Shown in pieces: positions 54,613 to 64,000 of a DNA stretch of 64,000 bases. The stretch comes from Dryocosmus kuriphilus (taxonomy: Eukaryota; Arthropoda; Insecta; Hymenoptera; Cynipidae): contig CM076195.1 of NCBI GenBank assembly GCA_038277395.1, forward strand, positions 24,452,327 through 24,516,326, read 5' to 3'. Position numbers and translations under genes: made by a program. Under the pieces are notes generated by a model. That model was given only the letters and a program-made list of their open reading frames with translations. It was not told the DNA's origin and ran no database searches. The stretch's first letter is position 1; each line of letters begins with the position of its first letter.

Positions 54613-56450
54613 CAGGGTGTTTCTCTGAAGCCACAAATACTAGAGGAGCAAGATTTGGAACACCGAAAATGCGTGACCCGATGTATGAATGTATGTTTGA
54701 ACCGGTATTGTTGAGTAATCGTTCATTCCTTTGCACATTTACGCTGTAGAAATACATAACTTTTTACCGATACAATTGGTTAGAACACAAAATTGCAATT
54801 CTATTATGTTTTAACCAATTGGATCGAAAAAAAGTTATGTATTTCTATTTGACTATATAATACTCAAAAATAAGATCGGCTGTCTTCACTGTGAACGGTT
54901 TCCTGAAGCAGCGTGAATGTGCAAACGAATAAATGATTACTCAACAATACGGGTTAAAACATACATTCACACAACGAGTTATGGATTTTCGGCGTTCCAA
55001 GTTTTGCTCCTGATTGGTCAACTTAGTAGCTCTGTAATTCAAAAACTACGTATTTTTCAACATTTTATCATTAAAGTTTTCGACTTAGTTTTAGCTCTAG
55101 TAGTGTCGGTTTCAGTTTCCTACATAACTCGAGAAACACCCCCCATCTTCAAAGTCATTCTAAGCTCGAACTTGTTTTTTTTCAAATGGGAACATTTTTC
55201 AATGTTTTAAATGGGAAGCCCCATTTTTTATTGCGGATTGGGAAAGAACAGAAAATTTTACCTTCAAGTAAGACCCTGACCATGACCTTCAAGGTGATTC
55301 CAACGTCAAACTTTTTTTTTCAAATGGGAACTCCTATTTTTCATTGTGTATGTGGAAATAGTAGGAAATTTTATCTTCAACTTAACCTTGACCATGACCT
55401 TCAAGGTCATTCCAAGGTCACACTTATTTTTTCAAATGGGAACCCCCATTTTTTATTGCGGATTTGGAAAGAGCAGGGAATTTTACCTTCAAGTGTGACT
55501 TTATCCATAATCACGCTCTTGGCCTTGAACCAAGCTTTCAAGGTCATTTTAGAAAGATATTTTCAAAAATTTTGAAAAATTCCAGCCACTGTAGGGTACA
55601 TCCTAGCGATCCCAGTCAGTTAGGGGAAGGCTAACGATCCCGGACAGTTAAGGCAAGGCTAACGGTCGCGGCCAGTTAAGGCAAAGAGATGGCCTGGCCA
55701 GTAAAGGCAAGGAGATGGTCCATCCAGTTAAGGCAAGACTAACGATCCCAGTCAGTTAAGGCAAGGAGATGGTCCGTCCAGTTAAGGCAAGGCTAACGAT
55801 CCCAGTCAGTTAAGGCAAAAGGCAAGGAGATGGTCCATCCAGTTGAGACAAGGCGAACGATCCCGGCCAGTTAAGGCAAGGCTTACAACCTGTGTTCAAA
55901 ATGTTCTCCACCAAAGTCCTGGCAGATTCCTAGACGGAAATACAAATTTTCTATCGCACTCCTTATCATATCAGATGTAATAGCAGCGAGGGCATTGACT
56001 ATTTTTTGTCTTAGATCTTCTAAATCTCGTGGGTTCCCATTTGAAAAAACAAGTGTGACCTTGGAATGAGCTTGAAGGTCATGGTCAAGGTTAAACTTGA
56101 AGATAAAATTTCCTGCTCTTTCCACATCCACAATGAAAAATAGGGGTTCCAATTTGAAAAAACAAGTTTGACCTTGGAATTACCTTGAAGATCATGGTCA
56201 AGGACATGGTCAAGGTCATACTTGAACATAAAATTCCCTGCTCTTTCCAAATCCGCAATAAAAAATGGGGCTTCCCATTAAAAAAATTGAATTTGACCTT
56301 GATATGACCTTAAATGTCATGGTCAAGGTCAAATCGGGGTCGCCATTGAATAGCCAGGGAAAAATCCTAAAACTTTTGTGCTTAATATTTTTCAAAAAAA
56401 TTCATTCCTGATGAGTTATTCAGGGGTTTCCATACTTTTGTGCCACCCTG
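54613..56450. mobile_element. TA-flanked element of nested inverted repeats (1838 bp)
   Basis: The ends are CAGGGTG...CACCCTG within TATA(TA) sequence, suggesting TA target duplication. Inside are a palindrome (about 54640-55015, centre near 54800, with GAAATACATAACTTTTT and its complement), then opposed arrays of a unit of about 118 bp (55150-55520 forward, 56020-56330 inverted) containing TTCAAATGGGAACCCCCATT and ACCTTGACCATGACCTTCAA. A minisatellite forms the centre. No transposase is seen. Confidence 0.7.
55605..55885 (+). repeat. Minisatellite with two alternating units of 26-28 bp
   Basis: Units of the type GGCTAACGATCCCAGTCAGT and GGAGATGGTCCATCCAGT, each followed by TAAGGCAA, alternate irregularly, about ten in all. 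Confidence 0.85.
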
Positions 56451-56500
56451 TATATATATATATATATATGAGTGTGTGTGGGTAGATATATGTGTATCCT

Positions 56501-56960
56501 TCTACTCTATAAAAAAGTCTTGCGCGGTGACTGCGAATATAATATAAAGAATAAAACTCCTACCAGTTTACTCTCGCGGAGCTCACGCGCGTCACATCTA
56601 TAGATATATTTTCTGTGTATAATTGTTGCTGCTTTATTGTGCCGATTGCGCCATACCTCCAAAGCAAAAACTTTCGGAACAGGAAAGGAGGAATCGATTA
56701 ATTGAGCGGACGAGGAAGGCTACAATTAAACGAAAGGAGTTAGGAAGAAGAAAAGTTCAAAATTTAACAGTGGAGCAGCTTGAGAAAAATTTTTTTTCCT
56801 TACTAAATAGAATTAAAATTGAGTAATTAAAATAAAAAAATTTAAATTTAATAATTAAAATAACAAAATTTAATAAAAAGTACTACTTAATACAGAATAC
56901 TGATAGCAATACACCCGAGGTGGTTGGTAAGCGAAGCGAGCAGGGGGTGGAGACCCCTAG
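56501..56960 (+). mobile_element. Short Helitron-like element
   Basis: The 5' end TCTACTCTATAAAAAAGTCT resembles insect Helitron starts. The 3' end has AAGCGAAGCGAGCAGGGGGT followed by a GGGG/CCCC hairpin and CTAG, then T. There are no inverted termini and no target duplication, as expected for Helitrons. It contains one small ORF. Confidence 0.5.
56623..56826 (+). CDS. Small basic ORF in Helitron-like element
   Basis: 67 codons, strongly basic and helical (SEQERRNRLIERTRKATIKR onward). Possibly a remnant of the N-terminal region of a Helitron protein; I do not recognise it with certainty, and the start codon is uncertain. Confidence 0.3.
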   Translation: MLLLYCADCAIPPKQKLSEQERRNRLIERTRKATIKRKELGRRKVQNLTVEQLEKNFFSLLNRIKIE

Positions 56961-58870
56961 TCTATATATAAATATATATATACATATATTGTGACCCGCG
57001 AGTTATGTGGTATATGGGCCTGTGCATAGGCAGATCCAAATACAGAACAGAATCAGTGTAAAATATAACAGACTCATAGGAGACAGATTCCCGCGCAAGA
57101 CATGATCGTTTCACCCACGCGAGTGTAGTTGAAGTGGGAGTGAACTGGAGGGTGTAAGGACGTAAAAAGTGGAGCTCGAAAAAAAACGAGATGTAAAGGA
57201 GCTTCTGGACCGAAAGGTTCCCTTCTCTTTCTTAAAATCTCGTCTGGGAGAAACAGAGTTGCAATCCTAACTTCTGCCAGCAAAGATTCAGTTTAAATTT
57301 TAAAAATATACTTTCGGTGCAGAAGATTTCTCATGAAACGGCGAGAAAGTGTTTCTTGTGAAGTGTGAAAATTTTGGATAGAGTACGAGCATTGTAAAAC
57401 AGGTAAGTGTCAAGACGAGGAGATGTGTTAAAATCTATTTTCTCTATATCAGTACAGATCCTTGAGTTCAAACATAGAATTGAGAGTGTTGAATATCTGA
57501 GACTTTCTTCTTTCAATTCTGAGTAAAGCGGGATTGCATCCCCCACTTTCATCGGGAATTGAAATGAAAGCACAGAATAGATTAAAGTTAAATTCATTTT
57601 GGGAGAGTTTCAAGAAGCTCATATTGTGATTTTGAATAAAGCAGGATTGTATCCTCAACTTTCGTCAAAAATCACAATATAGTGAGAAACCAGGGAAATT
57701 AAAGAATTTAAATTGTTTTGAGTAAAAATAATAAAATTTGTAAATTGAACTTCTCTAAAACGCCAAGAATAAAATACCTGGAATGAAGCAGAATTGCATT
57801 CTCAACTTTCGTCCTGAAGTCAACTCTGACCCAATTCCATTTCCAAAAGGCTTGTCTCTTTGCTCATAAATAAAGCGGGATTGTATCCTTAACTTTCGTT
57901 GTAGAACAATGAGTCTGTGAGGAGCTGGAAGGCGATGGTTGTAGGTAGCAGGGGGGCTAAAATCACGGTAGTGCAAAGTATCGGAAAAGGGAAGGCGGGC
58001 AACACATCGTCTTGACACAGCCGAGCCAGGTAGATTTATGCTTAAGCTATTGTTAGATGACAGGCATAGTAAACTCAATTATAAGGTGAAATAAAAGAAA
58101 TTAGAAGCGACAGGTTTCCACAAAAGAAAAGGAAATCCTTTAGAAGGCTAAGCGCCCAGATTTATAGACCTAGAAATATCGAATATTATGAATAGCAGAA
58201 CTTATGAAAGAAATAGAGAATAAAATTTAGAAAGGTCAGCTAACTTACCATGTAAAATTTTTAACGGAACTTTAGATCTAAAATAGAGAATTGAATCCTA
58301 GGTGAAACGTGTGGAAGGATGAACTAGGATACATGATGCACACAGAAGTGTAAACGAATAAAATGAAGAATATTTTAAATTGTCAAAATATATTGAAATG
58401 TAAAATAAAAGTAGCTAGATATAAGTAGTATTGAATAAACCGTGTTTAGTAGATATTATCTGTGGACTCTCATTCTTAGATTCATAGGTACCCTCCTTCA
58501 TTTAAATTACATAAGAATGATTAAGAACTATTAAAACTAATATTTATGAATATATAAAAGATAAAAGTTACAATATATATATATTACACGCCGAGCGGTG
58601 GAAGACACACACAACTTCACAAACGTACACGGACATACACACATGATAGCAAAAACAAAAATAATAATAATAACAATAACACAAGAACTTACAAGAAATT
58701 ATTTAAAAATCAGAGAACTTACAAGAAATATAAAGTAAAATAAACAAATAGTTAAAATAGAGTAAAAGTAAAAAAACTAAAAATGTGTAACGGGGCGTTG
58801 TCAAACTTCTTTCGTGTACGCGGGATGGTCTTTATTACAGAACACAATTAGCCGCTATAATTGTTAACAC
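56961..58870. other. Unassigned stretch with a recurring hairpin motif
   Basis: AATAAAGCRGGATTGYATCC followed by TCAACTTTCGTC recurs at about 57524, 57637, 57779 and 57867. AT-rich simple sequence follows (58580-58800). No gene is supported. Confidence 0.5.
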
Positions 58871-61800
58871 CCAGAAAACTCCGGACGATGCGGCAGGTGT
58901 TCAGCAGTGTCGCCTTCTGTATAAGATGTAAAAATTTCCTTGCTCTCAGATCTTCCAAGAGCTAGATGCATCTAGCGTGTACGATCCCTGTGGAGGAGAC
59001 AACGACCGGGTGAAGGGTGATCTTCACTCTCCACACGGCCATGATCTTCTGCCTCAACTCCGCATATTTCTGAATCTTTTCAGTATACCGAAGCTGAATG
59101 TTGTTGTTTAACGGAACACTGATGTCAATAATTCTGACATGGTCCTCGCATTTGTTCCACCAGAGAACGTCCGTTCGATTATGCCTAAGTGGTCTGTAAG
59201 GATAGTCCCGTCCAGTAGAGGAGATGACGTTCGTTTTCTATTACTCTTACCGAGGAGTATTTGTAATAAGGCTTACATTCATCTAGCAACCCAGTCTTAG
59301 GGGACTCTATTGGTAGATAATCCTAGCAGCATCATTGTATCTACGGGTATATTCTTGTGAAGCAAGCATCGTACAGCCATCAATGATATGCTCGATTGTC
59401 TCACTTGGATTTCCACAGAGGCGGCACTTATCAATAACCGCTTCAATATTGAGAACGCGCTTTTGGTAATTCCCCGTGTTCATTACTCAATCTTGGATAG
59501 CAATAACGAACCCCTCCGTTTCCGAAAACAGTTCTCGTCGCTTTAACCAGAGGTTCGAAGCATCGGTATCCACGCATGGAAAATCTAGTGTTTGCAGGTG
59601 CTTTCAATGCAGCTGCTTGCCTCGCCATTGAGCATTAAGATGTTCAACAGTTAGGTGTCCGATGTATTCGTAATCGGCAACTGCAAGCTTTAGACAAGTG
59701 TACAGGTTTGCCCTACAGATGTAGTCGTAAAGCGGGATATTCGTCCTGTTTAGGAAGTATTCACAGAGCCTTGTAACCTGTGAGTCACAAAGCCGTCGAA
59801 AATCCAAAATCCCTCTGCCCCCAAGCATGCGTGGCAGGACTAATCTCTCCACAGCCGTCCTCTCGTGATGCACTCGACGTTCAGACATTTTCACATGGAT
59901 GATTCTGTTTACAGCCTCGACGTCCGTTTTAGAGCAAAATATTAACGCAAAGGATTATGTTAGGAGAGGAATAGCAAAGGTGCTAATTGCCTTGATGATG
60001 TTCTTAGGACTGAGACCGGTAGACATGATCGAATTCAGTCGTCTCGAAAAGAAAGTCTTAAGTGCCTCTTTTATTGCAGACTGCAGTGGCCCCTTGCCTG
60101 CAATATACTGAGGTACCTATACGACTCCCCAAGAATAATCGTCTGTATCAGATCCTGATCATCCGCTTCCAGTTAGGTGATCATTTCTCCATGGGACAGA
60201 TGCAGTTTCCTGCATTTATCCAGGCCCACTCATCCTGATGTTATTGGAAAACTACAGTAAGATGTTGAGAGAACTTTGCAGTTTGGACTCTGAGCCAGCA
60301 TAAACTGTTAGGTTATCCATGTAAAGGAGGTGAGTGAGCTGAGATTCAGACAATTCCACCATTATACTAAACCCGTAGGAGGTGTTGTTGAGTGTTCTAC
60401 TCAAAGGGTTCAGCGCCAAATAGAACCATCATGAACTGAAACTGTCGCCTTGGAAGATGCCTCGTTTAATTCACAAGGACTGAGTGTCCCTCGTTGCTCC
60501 ACGACTAAAAGATCTCATCTCGTGCTTCCCATGCAGCACGACCGTAGTATCAATTGCGACCACGGGAGCCCCGACAGTAACCCTTTTGTCCTTCTGTGAG
60601 GACGCTGTTCTCCGCAGTGTTTATAGATGCCTTCGGATATGATGGCCATCAGACACTTGTAGTGTGGAAATGCAGGCAATTGCTCGACAGTCCCTAGGAA
60701 TATTAGGATCTGTCTTCTAGGTTTCATATACGTGACTCCCTCTGTCATGAAGGAGGGTTAAGTTCCGGATTCTCTAAAATGGCCTGTAAAGCACCCGCAA
60801 GGGCGGGGTGCAAAGCCACCAAACTGTGCACTCCATTCGGACAAGGCGCCTTCCAGTTCTTTGTCCTGTTTAGGATGCCAGTTATCACAGAAGCTGTAAT
60901 AGATAGATCATCCATGGCCGGCAATTTTGAAACTCTCTCCTTTTCGAGGTCAAGCAACGGCGTATCCAAATTACTCGACACATGATTACCCCAGATACTT
61001 GACAAATATCTAGCCATCTTCTCAGCACTCGGTGTTTCACTGGCATTATTAATTTCCTCATCAAAAAGTTTACGGTAAAACTTCTTCATTTTGTAGAAAG
61101 GCCTTGTTGTCTTTACTTCTCGCGGTAGACATCTTGAAGCGTTGCAGACGCGCTGAAAAGACCATGAGCCTCTGTCTAAGGTAGTCAATAACTTTGTCTA
61201 AGTCCTTAGATATTTTTGAACTGATGTTAAGTGAAAGAAGGATTTCCTTTACCTGGATAGTTAGCTTCTGTGATCAATTGCTCTTTCAAAATTGGTACAA
61301 CCGAACAAGTTCAGCTCTTATGTTTCTGACCTCGCTCTAAAGCCTAAACTTCCATGGAGGATCTGACTTATTCCTAGGTAAGTGCATAGATTTCCTTTCC
61401 CCGGGGCTTGATTTTGATGCTCACTGTCCTGGAACACGCGACCACAGCACAGTATGCAACTGCTGCAAGCTCATGTCTTGACGCAAGTACAGAGCCAACA
61501 TGTCGTTTTTCAAGCTGCCAACTAACCGTAGTAGGCTGTTATTAGTCCTGAACTTCAGGGGACCTCCTCTCTATGATGGCAGCAGTGAAGTATCCTAGGA
61601 AGCGCAAGCTCTCTTCATTAAGCTCTTCAGTGGAGTCCGTAGGGGCTTGGTCCAGCGGAAAGCCACAATGACTGCCAAATATGTGACAATCTCCGTTCCA
61701 CATCCCCCGGGCCCAGCCCTCGGTCGTTTGTAGCTCAATTGAGCGGAATTGGTCAGCTAGGTGTTGTGAGGTCACTGTTGAAGTCAATTCCGAATGAAGG

Positions 61801-61955
61801 CACATGAAGAGACACATCCTTTTTAATGATTTTCCATGATATCCGCTTCCTGGTCAGTGAACCCACCTGTTGCTGCTGGAATGCGGTCTTAACCTCGGAT
61901 CTAATTCGGCTGATGGTTCTTCTATGGATGAGATTCTCCTGATTGTACACAGACT
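58870..61955 (-). pseudogene. LINE with RT and restriction-like endonuclease, degraded
   Basis: Down the minus strand: 61950-61540 is N-terminal-side sequence; 61188-60745 leads into RT with NWKAPCPNGVHSLVALH; 60748-60515 gives PHYKCLMAIISEGIYKH. 60350-59950 is RT sequence full of stops. 59894-59443 gives RLVLPRMLGGRGILDFRRL. At about 59440 comes a Cys/His knuckle (CRLCGNPSETIEHIIDGC), and at 59200-58970 RHNRTDVLWWNK ... HVRIIDISVPLNNNIQLRY, in which the spaced acidic residues match the restriction-like endonuclease at the C-terminus of R2/R4/NeSL-type LINEs. Domain order (RT, knuckle, C-terminal nuclease) supports that clade over AP-endonuclease LINEs. Many frameshifts and stops; not functional. 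Confidence 0.8.
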
Positions 61956-61959
61956 ACGA

Positions 61960-64000
61960 AAAACAACAACAACGACGACGACAGCGGCAGACAGAACTCA
62001 ACGTAAAACCTATTTCTTTGGATTCAGGGGGGGCACGAAACGTCGAAATTTTATGAAATCCACGAAAGTCCGTTTTCACATAAAACTAATACCTTCTCAT
62101 TGAGATGAGGATATAATAATAAAAATTGCATTTCTCAACCAAACTATAATGTAAAAAATTAAGAAATTCACGTTTTTGATACACTTTAATTGACCGGCAA
62201 GCGTGAGAAACGTGATGAGAATGCGCCTGTGTAGCGGCCAGATTTTTTATTTAATAACCTTTACTAACTTTCTTACTTACTTTATAGTAATGTATTTTTA
62301 AATTAAAACAACTATTAAACGTGTTCAAAAAATAGCTTGAAGCAAATTTGTAGATCTTTTTAAGGTGAGCAACTTTGTTTATTATAATTTTTTTCGTATC
62401 TTGCATAGTTTGGTGAAAAGTGGATTTGTTTGTATTTAATAAAATATTTCACGAATAACTCGAAAACTATGCGTCTTTCCGAAGAAATGATAGCAGGTAA
62501 ATTTGTAGATCTTTTTACAACTCTGCTTATCATGATTTTCTTTCGTATCTTACATATTTTGGCGGGAAATTTGAATTGTTGATTTTTAGAAAGAAATTAT
62601 GACAGATAAAATCAGAACCGTTGGTCAGAAACTGCTGGCTAACCAACTCATCCATACTTTTCACGCCTTAAAGAAGTGTGCCAAAGCGCAATCCAATCTG
62701 ATTTGTCCTTCGAAGGTTATCATGTATACAGATTACGACAACAACAACAACAACGACAGACAGACACCAACGTAAAACCTATTTTTTCGGATTCAGAGGG
62801 TCAGGAAACGTCGAAATTTCATGAAATCCGCGAAAGTCCGTTTTCACATAAAACTAATACCTTCTCATTGAGATGAGGATATAATAATAAAAATTGCATT
62901 TTTCAACCAAACTATGTGAAAAATTAAGAAATTCACATTTCTGGTATACTTAATCGACTGGTAAGCATGAGAAACGTGATGAGAATGCGCCTGTGTAGAG
63001 GGCATATTTTTTATTTAATAACCTTTACTAACTTTCTTATTGACTTTATAGTAATGTATTTTTTGATTAAAAAAAAACTATTATACGTTTCATGAAAAAC
63101 TATGCGTTGGATCACAAATAGTTTTAAGAAAATTTGTAGATCTTTTTAAGGTGAACAACTTTGTTTATTATCATTTTTTTCGTAACTTACATAGTTTTGG
63201 TGAAAAGTGTATTTGTTTGCATTTAATAATATATTTTACGAATAACAACTGACCTTACTTTTCACGCCTTAAAGAAGTATGCCAAAGCGCAATCCAATCC
63301 GATTAGTCCTTCGAAAGTTATCGGGTATACAAACTACGACAACAACAACAACGATGACGACAGCGGCAGACAGAACTCAACGTAAAACCTATTTCTTTGG
63401 ATTCAGGGGGGGCACGAAACGTCGAAATTTTATGAAATCCACGAAAGTCCGTTTTCACATAAAACTAATACCTTCTCATTGAGATGAGGATATAATAATA
63501 AAAATTGCATTTCTCAACCAAACTATAATGTAAAAAATTAAGAAATTCACGTTTTTGATACACTTTAATTGACCGGCAAGCGTGAGAAACGTGATGAGAA
63601 TGCGCCTGTGTAGCGGCCAGATTTTTTATTTAATAACCTTTACTAACTTTCTTACTTACTTTATAGTAATGTATTTTTAAATTAAAACAACTATTAAACG
63701 TGTTCAAAAAATAGCTTGAAGCAAATTTGTAGATCTTTTTAAGGTGAGCAACTTTGTTTATTATAATTTTTTTCGTATCTTGCATAGTTTGGTGAAAAGT
63801 GGATTTGTTTGTATTTAATAAAATATTTCACGAATAACTCGAAAACTATGCGTCTTTCCGAAGAAATGATAGCAGGTAAATTTGTAGATCTTTTTACAAC
63901 TCTGCTTATCATGATTTTCTTTCGTATCTTACATATTTTGGCGGGAAATTTGAATTGTTGATTTTTAGAAAGAAATTATGACAGATAAAATCAGAACCGT
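61960..64000. repeat. Higher-order satellite, period 1378 bp
   Basis: A block of about 650 bp (61965-62622) recurs almost identically at 63343-64000, offset 1378 bp. Between them lies a diverged, shorter copy (about 62730-63240) in the same orientation. Each copy starts with an ACAACAACAACGACGAC-type tract, followed by AACGTCGAAATTTTATGAAA. The array runs off the window. The ORFs of 66-77 aa in each copy are repeat artefacts. Confidence 0.9.

Noticed and set aside
55605..55885. Regular short repeats, considered as a CRISPR array
   Set aside because: Repeats alternate in two types without unique spacers of constant length, and the context is eukaryotic transposon DNA.
62676..63482. ORFs with Gln/Thr runs in each satellite copy
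   Set aside because: They follow the ACAACAACA tract and recur with the repeat in different frames.

Overview
This window looks like repeat-dominated nuclear DNA from an arthropod, most likely an insect. The reasons are the AT-rich background, the mix of element families (LINEs, Ty3/gypsy with envelope, Penelope-like, hAT, Helitron-like and foldback elements), GT-AG introns, and no bacterial operon structure. A hymenopteran is my best guess from the style of the LINE ORF1 and LTR elements, but that is inference. I see no intact single-copy host gene. Nearly every recognisable coding region belongs to a transposable element, and most are broken by stops and frameshifts.

Layout, 1-23 kb: a 131-bp tandem repeat (1-480); a 5' LINE piece (about 500-2258) cut off by a degraded Ty3/gypsy element (2275-7589) that carries a GA/CT-rich MITE in its leader; a foldback element with a 10-bp-period core (8826-10322); a LINE fragment on the minus strand (10323-11410); a palindromic element (12219-12843); and a large element with about 440-bp terminal inverted repeats (14241-22980). 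That last element carries one spliced minus-strand gene whose C-terminal half has FEN1/XPG-like acidic motifs. The MITE family of 2971-3496 has also inserted in its right terminal repeat.

Layout, 23-35 kb: a long stretch without recognisable genes (23-26.3 kb), inverted Penelope-type termini with hammerhead-like motifs (26.9-27.9 kb), a 75-G homopolymer, and a Penelope-like element on the minus strand (about 35.18 to 29.24 kb). Its reverse transcriptase ORF is split by a 4.55-kb foldback element (30449-35000) with a clean 8-bp duplication. The foldback arms are tandem repeats of about 445 bp and its centre encodes a Ulp1-type (C48) protease joined to a Cys/His-rich zinc finger.

Layout, 35-54 kb: a CTATCTC-rich satellite element (35179-53943) holds an envelope-bearing LTR retroelement on the minus strand, with LTRs at 35601-37527 and 50199-52272. 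Gag, protease and envelope remnants are visible; RT, RNase H and most of integrase are missing. Between protease and envelope lies a frameshifted ORF with a convincing double-stranded-RNA-binding domain followed by a RING/zinc-knuckle-like Cys cluster. Between envelope and the 3' LTR, on the opposite strand, lie exons of an AT-hook plus Cys-cluster gene, interrupted by a hAT transposon (38279-42185) with a perfect 8-bp target duplication.

Layout, 54-64 kb: a TA-flanked nested foldback (54613-56450), a short Helitron-like element (56501-56960), a stretch with a recurring motif, a degraded LINE with a restriction-like endonuclease (minus, about 58.87-61.95 kb), and a higher-order satellite with 1378-bp spacing running off the right edge.
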